From contig NZ_JAHWGU010000013.1 of assembly GCF_020873875.1 (NCBI RefSeq), positions 1 to 52,954 of the forward strand: a stretch of DNA of 52,954 nucleotides, read 5' to 3'. The position numbers were made by a program, and so were the translations under genes. The notes under the pieces were generated by a model. It was not told the origin of the DNA, did no database searches, and saw only the letters and a program-made list of their open reading frames with translations. This DNA is from Actinoplanes sp. DH11. Its GTDB lineage: Bacteria; Actinomycetota; Actinomycetes; Mycobacteriales; Micromonosporaceae. Of the stretch, positions 9,423-17,667 are shown piece by piece. Positions within the stretch are counted from its first letter, which is position 1; each line of letters opens with the position of its first letter.

Positions 9423-10622
9423 ATGGCCGGCGCACTCCCCGACGGCGAACCCGTACCCAGTGACGGTTCGCTCCCCGACGAAGCCACCCGATCCGTGGGT
9501 AAGAACGGCTTCGCCGTCTACGTTCATGTCCCGTTCTGCGCCAGTCGCTGCGGCTACTGCGACTTCAACACCTACACGGCCGGTGAGCTGGGCGGCGGTG
9601 CGAGCCGCGACGAGTACGCCGGCACCGTGCTGCGCGAACTCGAGCTGGCCGCCCGGGTGATCGAACCGGGCCGGGTGGACACGGTGTTCGTCGGTGGTGG
9701 CACGCCCACCCTGCTGCCCGCCGACGACCTGGCCCGCATCCTGGACGGCATCGACCGGACCTGGGGGCTGGCCCCGGGCGCCGAGGTGACCACCGAGGCG
9801 AACCCCGAGTCGGTGGACCCGGCCTACCTCGGCGCGCTGCGCCGGGCCGGCTTCACCCGTGTCTCGCTGGGCATGCAGTCGGCCGCCGAGAACGTGCTGC
9901 GCGTCCTCGACCGCAAACACACCGCGGGACGCGCGCCGCAGGCCGCGATCGAGGCGCGCGAGGCCGGCTTCGACCACGTCAACCTCGACCTGATCTACGG
10001 AACGCCGGGCGAGACGGCGGACGACTTCGCCCGGTCGCTCGACGCGGTGATCGGCGCCGGGGTGGACCACGTCAGCGCGTACGCCCTGATCGTCGAGGAC
10101 GGCACCCGGATGGCGGCCCGGATGCGCCGCGGCGAGCTGCCGTTCCCGGAGGACGACGTGGCGGCGGACCGCTACCTCGCCGCGGAGGAGGCGCTCACCG
10201 GGGCCGGCTTCGGCTGGTACGAGGTCTCCAACTGGGCGCGGGACGACGCCCGGTGCCGGCACAACGAGCTGTACTGGACCGGCGCCGACTGGTGGGGTCT
10301 GGGCCCGGGGGCGCACAGCCACGTCGGCGGGGTCCGCTGGTGGAACGTCAAGCATCCGTTGGCGTACGCGCAGCGGCTGGCCGGTGGGGGATCACCGGGC
10401 CTGGCCCGCGAGGTGCTCACGGCGGAGGACCGGCACATGGAGGACGTGATGCTCCGGGTCCGGCTGCGCGAGGGCATTCCGCTGGACCGGGTGGACGCGA
10501 CCGGCGCCGCGCGGGCCCTCGCCGGCGGGTTGCTCGACGAGAGCGCCTACGCGGACGGCCGGTTGGTGCTGACCTTGCGGGGCCGGCTCCTGGCCGACGC
10601 GGTGATCCGCGACGTGCTCTGA
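9423..10622 (+). CDS. hemW: HemW, radical SAM heme chaperone
   Basis: HemW binds heme and a 4Fe-4S cluster and is thought to insert heme into target proteins; it was long annotated as oxygen-independent coproporphyrinogen oxidase-like. The 399-aa protein has the radical SAM signature CASRCGYCDF (Cys 39, 43, 46), the GGGTPTLL motif, a TIM-barrel core (VTTEANPESV, VSLGMQS, NLDLIYGTPGET) and a C-terminal HemN-like domain. It lacks the extra N-terminal features of true HemN. A 25-residue nonconserved N-terminus precedes the barrel. The start is supported by TACGCT 6 nt upstream, implying a leaderless message. Confidence 0.93.
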   Translation: MAGALPDGEPVPSDGSLPDEATRSVGKNGFAVYVHVPFCASRCGYCDFNTYTAGELGGGASRDEYAGTVLRELELAARVIEPGRVDTVFVGGGTPTLLPADDLARILDGIDRTWGLAPGAEVTTEANPESVDPAYLGALRRAGFTRVSLGMQSAAENVLRVLDRKHTAGRAPQAAIEAREAGFDHVNLDLIYGTPGETADDFARSLDAVIGAGVDHVSAYALIVEDGTRMAARMRRGELPFPEDDVAADRYLAAEEALTGAGFGWYEVSNWARDDARCRHNELYWTGADWWGLGPGAHSHVGGVRWWNVKHPLAYAQRLAGGGSPGLAREVLTAEDRHMEDVMLRVRLREGIPLDRVDATGAARALAGGLLDESAYADGRLVLTLRGRLLADAVIRDVL

Positions 10623-10625
10623 GCC

Positions 10626-11141
10626 CTACTTGATCATGTTCATGTTCATCGGGTACCGGTACGGCTGGTTGTTCGTCGCCTTGATGCCGGCGATCAGCGG
10701 CACGATCCAGGCGACCAGCCAGCCGACGAAGACCAGGACCCAGCCGACCAGGATGCAGGCGGTGATGTAGCCGACAAGCGTGATGACCGACCACAGGATC
10801 TGGAAGTTCAGGGCCTGCACGGCGTGGGCGCGCACCACCGGCGACCGGGAGCCCTGTGCGAGCAGGGAGATCAGCGGCATCACCCAGCCGAGCAGGCCGC
10901 TGCTCAGGAACGCCACGAGAGCAGCGATCAGGTGGGTGAGGACGATCCAGGTGCGGTCATCGGCGGAGGACGGACCCGGCTGGTACCCGTACCCGTATCC
11001 CGGCGGCGGCTGATGACCAGGCGGCGGATAACCAGGCGGCGGATAACCGGGCGGCGGATAACCCTGTTGGTTGTCGTACGGGGGCGGCACCTGCTGGTAG
11101 GGGTCGCCTCCGCCTTCCGGCGGGCGAGGAGGTTCGGTCAT
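10626..11141 (-). CDS. DUF4870 domain membrane protein with Pro/Gly-rich tail
   Basis: A 171-aa protein whose first 60 residues are a cytoplasmic Pro/Gly/Tyr-rich tail with PPPGY repeats, followed by a DUF4870 domain with three or four membrane helices (ALVAFLSSGLLGWVMPLISLL, NFQILWSVITLVGYITACIL and WVLVFVGWLVAWIVPLIAGI). The family is widespread and of unknown function. It converges on hemW with only 3 bp between stop codons. TAGCGT ends 6 nt before the ATG, so a leaderless transcript is likely. Confidence 0.83.
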   Translation of the reverse strand: MTEPPRPPEGGGDPYQQVPPPYDNQQGYPPPGYPPPGYPPPGHQPPPGYGYGYQPGPSSADDRTWIVLTHLIAALVAFLSSGLLGWVMPLISLLAQGSRSPVVRAHAVQALNFQILWSVITLVGYITACILVGWVLVFVGWLVAWIVPLIAGIKATNNQPYRYPMNMNMIK

Positions 11142-11147
11142 GTGACC

Positions 11148-11153
11148 ACGCTA
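11148..11153 (-). promoter_or_regulatory. leaderless -10 box of the DUF4870 gene
   Basis: TAGCGT on the minus strand is followed by six bases and then the ATG at 11141. No ribosome-binding site is visible. Confidence 0.55.
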
Positions 11154-11227
11154 GGACGCAAGATCCAGCCGGTTGTGACCGGCCTCCGTCCTTTCGATCA
11201 TCGCGTTGCCGCCCCGGCCGACGTAGA

Positions 11228-11254
11228 CTGGCACTCTGTCTTCAGGAGTGCCAA
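11228..11254 (+). promoter_or_regulatory. CIRCE operator of hrcA-dnaJ
   Basis: CTGGCACTC-N9-GAGTGCCAA fits the CIRCE consensus TTAGCACTC-N9-GAGTGCTAA, with arms TGGCACTC/GAGTGCCA perfectly complementary. TAGACT at 11224-11229 is a likely -10 box, so the operator would cover the transcription start. HrcA, encoded just downstream, is the known ligand of CIRCE. Confidence 0.9.
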
Positions 11255-11270
11255 CAGGGGGAGGGGTCAT

Positions 11271-12293
11271 ATGAGTCTGGATGACCGCAAGCTCGAGGTG
11301 CTCCGGGCCATCGTCCAGGACTATGTCGAGACCCGGGAGCCGGTCGGGAGCAAGGCGCTCGTCGAGCGCCACCAGCTGGGTGTCTCGCCGGCCACCGTGC
11401 GCAACGACATGGCGGTGCTCGAGGAGGAGGGCTACATCCGGCAGCCGCACACCAGTGCCGGCCGGGTGCCCACCGACGCGGGTTACCGGCTGTTCGTGGA
11501 CCGGCTCACCCGGATAAAGCCGCTCAGCCCGGCCGAGCGCCGTGCCATCGAGCGTTTCATGGTCGGCGTCGTCGACCTCGACGACGTGGTCCACCGCACG
11601 GTCCGGCTGCTGGCACAGCTCACCCGCCAGGTTGCCGTCGTGCAATATCCGAGCCTGTCCCGCTCGGCGGTCCGTCACCTGGAGCTGGTGCCGATCTCCA
11701 CGACGCGGCTCACCCTCGTGATGATCACCGACACCGGCCGTGTCGAGCAGCGTCTCGTCGAGATGCCCGGCCCGATCCCGGCCGAGGACGTGTGGGAAAT
11801 GCGCCGCCGGGTGAACGAGAAACTCGCCGGGCAGCGACTCGCCGACACGCCGCCCCTGGTGCAGAAACTGGTCGACGAGACCGCGCCGGAACGCCGTCCC
11901 ACGATGGCCTGCCTCGCCTCGGTCCTGCTCGAGACGCTCGTCGAGCGCAGTGAGGAGCGCCTCGCCCTCGCCGGTACGGCCAACTTGACCCGCGGTGGTG
12001 TGCTGGACTTCCAAGGCACGTTGCGCCCCGTCCTCGAAGCCCTCGAGGAAGAGGTCATCCTGCTGAAACTGATCGGTGACCTGGAGCCGAGCACCACCCG
12101 GGTCCGGATCGGCGACGAGAACGAGATCGACAACCTGCGGTCCGCGTCCGTGGTGAGCAGCGGTTACGGCCCGGGTGCGACGATCGTAGGTGGGCTCGGT
12201 GTGCTAGGACCCACCCGCATGGATTATCCGGGCACCATCGCTACTGTTCGTGCAGTCGCGCGGTACGTTGGCGACCTGTTGGCACAGAATTGA
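11271..12293 (+). CDS. hrcA: heat-inducible transcription repressor HrcA
   Basis: Repressor that binds CIRCE operators and controls chaperone genes, with GroEL modulating its activity in studied species. The 340-aa protein has an N-terminal winged helix (RKLEVLRAIVQDYVETREPV, then SPATVRNDMAVLEEEGYI and QPHTSAGRVPTDAGYR) and the GAF-like HrcA effector domain. Length fits the family. The ATG follows GGGGGAGGGG; the CIRCE element lies 17-43 bp upstream, showing autoregulation. dnaJ follows after 34 bp in the same direction, the usual actinobacterial hrcA-dnaJ2 pair. Confidence 0.96.
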   Translation: MSLDDRKLEVLRAIVQDYVETREPVGSKALVERHQLGVSPATVRNDMAVLEEEGYIRQPHTSAGRVPTDAGYRLFVDRLTRIKPLSPAERRAIERFMVGVVDLDDVVHRTVRLLAQLTRQVAVVQYPSLSRSAVRHLELVPISTTRLTLVMITDTGRVEQRLVEMPGPIPAEDVWEMRRRVNEKLAGQRLADTPPLVQKLVDETAPERRPTMACLASVLLETLVERSEERLALAGTANLTRGGVLDFQGTLRPVLEALEEEVILLKLIGDLEPSTTRVRIGDENEIDNLRSASVVSSGYGPGATIVGGLGVLGPTRMDYPGTIATVRAVARYVGDLLAQN

Positions 12294-12327
12294 CGGATTC
12301 GCGCAGACATTGAGGACTCCAAACCCC

Positions 12328-13464
12328 GTGGCCAAGGACTACTACGGAATTCTCGGCGTCAGCCGGGAAGCCACCGACGACGAGATCAAGCGCGCCTACC
12401 GCAAACTGGCTCGGCAGTACCACCCCGACGTCAACCCCGACCCTGCGGCCGCCGAGAAGTTCAAGGAAATCAACGCGGCCTACGAGGTCCTCTCCGACGA
12501 CCAGAAGCGGCAGATCGTCGACCTGGGCGGTGACCCGCTCGCGCCCGGCGGCGGTGGCGCGCCCGGCCCCGGCGGCGCGGGCACGTTCGTCGGTTTCCAG
12601 GACATCATGGACGCGTTCTTCGGCACGGCAGCGGGCGGCGGCTCGCGAGGCCCGCGCCCCCGGACCCGTCCCGGCGCCGACGCCATCCTCCGCCTCGAAC
12701 TCGACCTGGTCGAGACCGCCTTCGGCGTCGAGGCGCCGATCACCGTCGACACCGCGGTGCTCTGCACCCAGTGCTCCGGCGCCGGCACCGCGCCCGGCAC
12801 CCACCTGGCCACCTGCGAGGTCTGCCAGGGCCGCGGCGAGGTCCAGTCGGTGCAGCGCACCTTCCTCGGCCAGGTCGTCTCCTCGCGTCCCTGCGCCAAC
12901 TGCCAGGGTCACGGCACGACGATCCCGACGCCCTGCCCCACCTGCGCCGGCGACGGCCGGATAAGGACCCGACGCTCCCTCACCGTCAAGATCCCGGCGG
13001 GTGTCGAGGACGGCATGCGGATCCGGCTGGCCCAGCAGGGCGAGGTCGGCCCGGGCGGCGGCACCGCCGGCGACCTCTACGTCGAGATCCACGAGCGCCC
13101 GCACGACGTCTACTCCCGCAAGGGCGACGACCTGCACTGCCGCGTCACGCTCCCGATGACCGCGGCCGCGCTGGGCACCCGGATGACCATCAAGACCCTC
13201 GACGGCGAAGAGAACATCGAGGTCAAACCGGGCACCCAGCCCGCCAGCACGCTGCGCATCCGCACCAAGGGCGTGCCGCACCTGCGCGGCCAGGGCCGAG
13301 GCGACCTCTTCGTGCACCTCGACGTCAAGACGCCGACCAAACTCACCCCCGACCAGGAGCGCATGCTGCGCGACTTCGCCAAGACGCGCGGCGAGGACGT
13401 GGCCGAGCTGAGCAAGCAGGGCGGCTTCTTCTCCCGGATGCGGGACGCTTTCAACGGGCATTAA
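12328..13464 (+). CDS. dnaJ: molecular chaperone DnaJ (DnaJ2 type)
   Basis: Hsp40 co-chaperone that delivers unfolded substrates to DnaK and stimulates its ATPase. The 378-aa protein has a J domain with HPD at residues 32-34, a short Gly-rich linker, four zinc-binding Cys pairs (146/149, 163/166, 189/192, 203/206) and the C-terminal substrate-binding beta domains. The start is the GTG directly before AKDYYGILGVSR, since upstream codons in the frame belong to the hrcA 3' end. It is co-transcribed with hrcA and so should share CIRCE control. A GC-rich palindrome follows. Confidence 0.95.
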   Translation: MAKDYYGILGVSREATDDEIKRAYRKLARQYHPDVNPDPAAAEKFKEINAAYEVLSDDQKRQIVDLGGDPLAPGGGGAPGPGGAGTFVGFQDIMDAFFGTAAGGGSRGPRPRTRPGADAILRLELDLVETAFGVEAPITVDTAVLCTQCSGAGTAPGTHLATCEVCQGRGEVQSVQRTFLGQVVSSRPCANCQGHGTTIPTPCPTCAGDGRIRTRRSLTVKIPAGVEDGMRIRLAQQGEVGPGGGTAGDLYVEIHERPHDVYSRKGDDLHCRVTLPMTAAALGTRMTIKTLDGEENIEVKPGTQPASTLRIRTKGVPHLRGQGRGDLFVHLDVKTPTKLTPDQERMLRDFAKTRGEDVAELSKQGGFFSRMRDAFNGH

Positions 13465-13484
13465 AAACCGCTGTCGCAGCTCCG

Positions 13485-13504
13485 GCGGCGGTCCGGACCG
13501 CCGC
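13485..13504 (+). terminator. GC-rich palindrome after dnaJ
   Basis: GCGGCGGTCC (13485-13494) is followed directly by its reverse complement (13495-13504), 20 bp past the dnaJ stop. It can form an 8-bp stem with a CCGG loop and is the best candidate terminator for hrcA-dnaJ. Confidence 0.5.
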
Positions 13505-13630
13505 TCACGCCGAGGGCCCGGGGCTCGGCGCCGGCCGCTGGCGCGTCCGTGACGCGCCGGCGCCCCGGGCGGCGTGCGTGATGGGTTGCGCCCTTTTCCT
13601 GTCAGTCCCCGCCCGCGGGCTTCCACCCCC

Positions 13631-13792
13631 TTCACCCGGCGCGGCGGGTCTGCGCTCTTCACCCGGTGTGACGCGCCCGCATTCTTCGCTCGGCGCCGCG
13701 GGCCCGCAGCCTTCACCCGGTCCCGCGGGCCCGCACTCTTCACCCGGCCCCGCGGGCCCGCACTCTTCACCCGGCGCCGTGTGCCTGCACTC
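13631..13792. repeat. six 27-bp tandem repeats
   Basis: Six consecutive units start at 13631, 13658, 13685, 13712, 13739 and 13766. Each begins TTCACCCGG or a close variant and ends with a CCCGCACTC-like segment. Units four and five are almost identical, while the outer ones have drifted. If read in one frame the array would give nine-residue FTRxRGPAL repeats, but no ribosome-binding site or coding signal supports translation. Confidence 0.9.
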
Positions 13793-13983
13793 GGGCAGCG
13801 GGTGCACGCTTTCTGTGGGTTTGTGTTGGTAGCAAGGTTCGGGATCGGGCATGGCGCGCGGGATGTCGACGTGGCGGCGGATGTGTTGCTTGCCGTGGGC
13901 TCTGTTGCGTCACTGGACAAGTACCCGCGGTCGGCTGCGTTGCGTCCGCAGCGAGACCGCCCACCTGCGCCGCATCACGTGGC

Positions 13984-14064
13984 GATGTTGATCTGCTAGC
14001 GGTGCGAAATCGCGGTTTTGACCCCTTGATCACAGCGATTTCGTAGCGCTAGCAGATCAACATC
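13984..14064. repeat. hairpin element, copy A
   Basis: An 18-bp perfect inverted repeat, GATGTTGATCTGCTAGCG at 13984-14001 and its complement at 14047-14064, encloses a 3x3 internal loop, then a second perfect 9-bp stem (CGAAATCGC 14005-14013 with 14035-14043) and a 21-nt loop containing GGTTTTGACC and TGATCA. A nearly identical copy lies at 49066-49146. It could be a structured RNA, a MITE/REP-like mobile element or a protein-binding site; no transposase is nearby. Confidence 0.9.
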
Positions 14065-14278
14065 TCGCCGGGGCGGGCATGTCCGGCGCGATCGGGCCGG
14101 AACCGGGGACGCGGGGTTCACGCGCGGGCGGTGTCGGCTGGGCGGTGATCGTGGTGGGGCGCAATGAGGGCCGGGCTGGGCGGTGATCGTGGTGCGGCGC
14201 GGTGGGGGCCGGCTGGGGTCGATCTCGAAGGTGATGGGGTGGGCGCAGCGGTGGCGTGGGGGTGGCTGCGGGCTGGGG

Positions 14279-14284
14279 TAGCGT
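14279..14284 (+). promoter_or_regulatory. leaderless -10 box of rsmE
   Basis: TAGCGT is followed by six bases and the GTG start of rsmE. No ribosome-binding site of normal strength and spacing is visible. Confidence 0.55.
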
Positions 14285-14290
14285 GCGGGA

Positions 14291-15019
14291 GTGTCTGCGC
14301 CGCTGTTCCTTGTCGAGAGTTTGCCCGCCGGGACGTCGTACACCCTGGACGGGCCGGAAGGGCACCACGCCGCCACCGTGCAGCGGCTCCGGGTCGGTGA
14401 GGCGCTGATCCTCGCGGACGGCCGGGGCGGTGCGGCGAAGGCCGAGGTCACCGCCGTGGGCCGGGGCAGCGTGGACGTCGTGGTCGGTGAGCGGAGCGGC
14501 ACGCCGGCCGCCGACCCCCGCCTGGTCGTGGTGCAGGGCATCGCCAAGGGCGACCGGGGCGAGCTGGCCGTGCAGGCGATGACCGAGACCGGCGTGGACG
14601 AGATCGTGCCGTGGGCGGCCTCCCGCTCGGTGGCGCAGTGGCGCGGCGAGCGGGGGTTCAAGGCCCGCGACAAGTGGGCGGCCACCGCGCGCGAGGCCAC
14701 GAAGCAGGCGCGCCGGTCGTGGCTGCCGGTGATCGCCGGTGACCCGGACTGCTCCACGAAGCAGGTGGCGGCGCGGCTGGACGGCGCGGCGGCGGCGTTC
14801 GTGCTGCACGAGGAGGCGACGGAGCGGCTGACCACGGTGACGCTGCCGGAATCCGGGGAGATCGTGCTGGTGGTCGGCCCCGAGGGTGGGATCAGCGACG
14901 CCGAGCTGGAGTCGTTCGGCGCGGCGGTGCCGGTGCGGCTGGGTGCGGCGGTGCTGCGTACGTCCACCGCCGGAGTCGCGGCCCTGGCCGTCCTGTCCAC
15001 CCGCCTCGGCCGCTGGTAA
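14291..15019 (+). CDS. rsmE: 16S rRNA (uracil-1498-N3)-methyltransferase RsmE
   Basis: SPOUT-class enzyme that methylates U1498 of 16S rRNA using S-adenosylmethionine. The 242-aa protein has an N-terminal PUA-like part (GPEGHHAATVQRLRVGE), and the SPOUT knot signatures MTETGVDEIVPW, VVGPEGGISDAELE and LGAAVLRTSTAG that form the cofactor pocket. Length is typical. The GTG start is preceded by TAGCGT at leaderless spacing. The gene often follows dnaJ in actinobacteria, as here after the repeat-rich gap. Confidence 0.94.
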   Translation: MSAPLFLVESLPAGTSYTLDGPEGHHAATVQRLRVGEALILADGRGGAAKAEVTAVGRGSVDVVVGERSGTPAADPRLVVVQGIAKGDRGELAVQAMTETGVDEIVPWAASRSVAQWRGERGFKARDKWAATAREATKQARRSWLPVIAGDPDCSTKQVAARLDGAAAAFVLHEEATERLTTVTLPESGEIVLVVGPEGGISDAELESFGAAVPVRLGAAVLRTSTAGVAALAVLSTRLGRW

Positions 15020-15063
15020 TTCCCCGCCGCCTGGGCCGCTCGGGGCCGCTGTACGTCCCGCCG

Positions 15064-15195
15064 GCGCCGCTGGGAAGTCCTCAACCCGCGGGCGCCGCTG
15101 GCAAGTCCTCCACCCATCCGCGCCGCTGGCAAGTCCTCCATCCGGCTCCGGCTGCTGGGGGAGTCCTTCACCCGCCCCGGTCGTTGGTGAGTCGC
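15064..15195. repeat. 28-bp degenerate tandem repeats
   Basis: Units beginning GCGCCGCTGG start at 15064, 15092 and 15120, spaced exactly 28 bp, each followed by an AAGTCCTC core. Two more diverged units (GCTGCTGGGGGAGTCC, GTCGTTGGTGAGTC) continue to about 15195. They fill the convergent gap between rsmE and the GH3 gene. Confidence 0.82.
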
Positions 15196-15208
15196 CGGAG
15201 CGGGCCGG

Positions 15209-15244
15209 CCCGGTGAGCTGAGCCGGCACGCTCAACTCACCGGG
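15209..15244. terminator. bidirectional terminator between rsmE and the GH3 gene
   Basis: CCCGGTGAGCTGAGC (15209-15223) pairs with GCTCAACTCACCGGG (15230-15244) with one mismatch and a 6-nt loop. It lies 12 bp from the stop codon of the minus-strand GH3 gene. Confidence 0.8.
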
Positions 15245-15255
15245 GCGCGGGAGCG

Positions 15256-17667
15256 TCAGGCGGGCACGATCAGCTCGGTCGTGCTGCGGGGGTCGTCCAG
15301 AGCGTGCGCCGCGATCACCGTGTAGGTGCCGGGCACGGTGCGCCAGCCGTCGTCCCAGATCTGGAAGGCACGTTCCGGCAGTGGCACCCGCACTGTGACC
15401 GTCTCGCCGGGAGCGGCCGACACCGAGGCGAAACCGGCCAGCCAGCGTTCCGGCCGCTCGACCGGGGAGACCGGGGAGACCGCGGAGACCGGGGAGTCGC
15501 CGGCCGACAGGTAGACCTGGACGATTTCGCGCCCGTCCCGCTCGCCGGTGTTGGTGACGGTCAGGTGCGCTTCTGGTCCGGTGACCGTGAGGTCCCCGTA
15601 CGCCCAGGTCGTGTAACCCAAGCCGTGACCGAAAGCGAACAGTGGGCTGGCCGCCGAGCGCAACCACGCCCGGTAGCCGATGAAGATATCCTCGTCGTAA
15701 CCGAGGGTGCCGTCCACCGGCCGGACGTCGAGGACTGGGCAGTCCTCTTCGCGCCGCGGCCAGGTGGTGGGCAGGCGCCCGCCCGGTTCGGCGACGCCCA
15801 GCAGCACGTCGGCCAGGGCAGCGCCCGCCTCCTGGCCGGGGAACCAGGTGAGCAGGACCGCGGCCACCTCGTCCGACCAGGGCAGCAGCACCGGGGAGCC
15901 GGCGTTGACGACGACCACGGTGCGCGGGTTGGCGGCGGCGACCCGGCTGACGAGTTCGTCCTGGCGGCCGGGCAGGGCCAGGGAGGTGCGGTCGAAACCT
16001 TCCGATTCGACCTGTTCGGTGGTGCCGACGACGACGACCGCGACGTCGGACCGGGCGGCCAGTTCGACCGCTTCGGCGATCAGGCCGTCCTCGTCCGGGC
16101 CGGGCGGGCGGTGACCGAGCGTGGTGGCGACGGAGTGTGCCGAACCCGGCTCGAAGGTCTGCCGCAGCACCACCGGCACTGTCACACCGGCTTCCAGCGT
16201 GACCGGGAAACGCTGTTCACGCGGGTGCAGGAGCAGGTCGGCGCGGCCGGTGCCGGGCGGGTGCAGGGAACCCTGGTAGATCTGCTGGCCGCCGACGGTG
16301 AGTTCGAACGCGCCGAACCCGGAGATCGCGAGCAGGTGCTCGCCGCTCGTCGTGGGTGTCAGCGACGTGTGCAGCACCAGGCTGGTGACGGTGGCGACGT
16401 CGCAGCCACCGGGCAGGTCGCCGATCCAGCGGACCGTCGCCGTCTCCACCGCGAAGTCGTATCCCTGCAGGTCGAGGCGGAACGGTGCCCACTCCGGGCC
16501 CTGCGCGGGCGGCAGGAAGGGCCGCGGGTCGGCGCCGATCGCGTAGGGCACGTCGACGCCCGGCAGGTCGCGGCGGATGCCGTCGAGCGGCGAGATCACG
16601 TGCGGCGGGGTGACCTGGGCGCTGCCGCCGCCGAGCACCCGGGCGTCGGTGGCGAGCGCCCCGATGACCGCGACCCGGTTCAGGTCGCCGGCGGTGAGCG
16701 GCAGCAGGCCGTCGTTGCGGGCCAGCACGAACGACCGGACCGCGACGTCGTGGGCGACGGCGGCACCGTCCTCGTCGAGCGGGGCGTCCGGCACGCCGGC
16801 ACCGTCGATCGAGCCGCCGAGCGCCCCGGTCCGGGCGGCGAGCCGCAGCACCCGCCGTACCTTGTCGTCGATCAGTTCCTCGGCCACCTTGCCGTCCCGG
16901 ACGGCGGCGACCAGTTTCGGTCCCCACGGGTTGTCCATGGCGGGCATCGCGATGTCCAGCCCGCCGGTCGCGGCGGTCACTGTGTCGCGGGCGGCCCGCC
17001 AGTCGGAGACGACCGCGCCGTCGAAGCCCCACTCCCGCTTGAGGATGTCCTCCTGGATCGTCCCGTTGGCCGCCATCGGCGCGCCGTTGACCCCGTTGTA
17101 CGCGCTCATCACGCCCCACCCGCCGGCGGCCGCGACCCGTTCGAACGGTGCCAGGTAGAGCTCCCGCAGCGCCCGCGGCGGTATCCGCACGTCCACGGTC
17201 ATCCGCTCGGTCTCGAAGTCGTTGCCGACGAGGTGCTTGACCGTGGTGCCGACGCCGTGGCTCTGCACGCCCGCCACGAATCCGACCGCGATCTCGCCGG
17301 TGAGCAGCGGATCCTCCGAGTAGCACTCGAAGTGCCGGCCGCCGAGCGGGGTGCGGTGCAGGTTGACCGTGGGGCCGAGCAGCACGTGCACGCCCTTGCG
17401 GCGCGATTCCTGGCCGAGCAGCCGGCCGGCCCGTTCGGCGAGCGCCACGTCCCAGGTCGCGGCGAGCGCGGTCGGGCTGGGCAGGGCGATCGACGGGTCG
17501 TCCGGCGCGTAGCCGGTGCCGCGCACCCCGACCGGTCCGTCGGACATCACCAGCGAGGTCAGGCCGATCCGGGGGATCGCAGGCAGGGACCAGAAGTCCT
17601 GACCGGTGATCAGGGACACCTTCTCCTCGAGGGTCAGTTGCCCGAGCAGATGGTCTAAATCGGTCAT
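15256..17667 (-). CDS. glycoside hydrolase family 3 beta-glucosidase
   Basis: Retaining GH3 enzyme predicted to release glucose from beta-glucosides such as cellobiose. The 803-aa protein has a TIM-barrel domain with KHLVGND (144-150) and the nucleophile Asp 222 in SDW, a PA14-like insert (about 390-510), the second alpha/beta domain with ESEGFDR (554-560) carrying the likely acid/base Glu, and a C-terminal Fn3-like domain. No signal peptide is seen, so it acts in the cytoplasm on imported sugars. The ATG at 17667 follows GGGAG and overlaps a palindrome like the CebR operator, suggesting cello-oligosaccharide control. A short Ser/Pro/Val repeat (SPVSAVSPVSPVE) sits near the C-terminus. Confidence 0.92.
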   Translation of the reverse strand: MTDLDHLLGQLTLEEKVSLITGQDFWSLPAIPRIGLTSLVMSDGPVGVRGTGYAPDDPSIALPSPTALAATWDVALAERAGRLLGQESRRKGVHVLLGPTVNLHRTPLGGRHFECYSEDPLLTGEIAVGFVAGVQSHGVGTTVKHLVGNDFETERMTVDVRIPPRALRELYLAPFERVAAAGGWGVMSAYNGVNGAPMAANGTIQEDILKREWGFDGAVVSDWRAARDTVTAATGGLDIAMPAMDNPWGPKLVAAVRDGKVAEELIDDKVRRVLRLAARTGALGGSIDGAGVPDAPLDEDGAAVAHDVAVRSFVLARNDGLLPLTAGDLNRVAVIGALATDARVLGGGSAQVTPPHVISPLDGIRRDLPGVDVPYAIGADPRPFLPPAQGPEWAPFRLDLQGYDFAVETATVRWIGDLPGGCDVATVTSLVLHTSLTPTTSGEHLLAISGFGAFELTVGGQQIYQGSLHPPGTGRADLLLHPREQRFPVTLEAGVTVPVVLRQTFEPGSAHSVATTLGHRPPGPDEDGLIAEAVELAARSDVAVVVVGTTEQVESEGFDRTSLALPGRQDELVSRVAAANPRTVVVVNAGSPVLLPWSDEVAAVLLTWFPGQEAGAALADVLLGVAEPGGRLPTTWPRREEDCPVLDVRPVDGTLGYDEDIFIGYRAWLRSAASPLFAFGHGLGYTTWAYGDLTVTGPEAHLTVTNTGERDGREIVQVYLSAGDSPVSAVSPVSPVERPERWLAGFASVSAAPGETVTVRVPLPERAFQIWDDGWRTVPGTYTVIAAHALDDPRSTTELIVPA

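Larger units (their letters stand above)
13465..14290. other. 826-bp gene-free stretch after dnaJ
   Basis: No gene can be supported. The stretch holds a terminator-like palindrome, six 27-bp tandem repeats (13631-13792), an 81-nt hairpin element (13984-14064) with flanks resembling a second locus near 49.1 kb, and at its end a TAGCGT -10 box for rsmE. Long open frames on both strands through the repeats are by-products of a repeat length divisible by three. Confidence 0.7.

Noticed and set aside
13631..13792. Tandem array considered as a CRISPR
   Set aside because: The units are contiguous with no spacers and no cas genes are in the window.
13574..13999. Open frame through the 27-bp repeats giving nine-residue FTRxRGPAL repeats
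   Set aside because: The repeat unit is a multiple of three, so all frames on both strands stay open. There is no ribosome-binding site, no leaderless box and no family similarity.
13984..14064. Hairpin considered as a plain terminator
   Set aside because: It is 500 bp past dnaJ, has a 21-nt conserved loop and an almost identical second copy, none of which is expected for a simple terminator.
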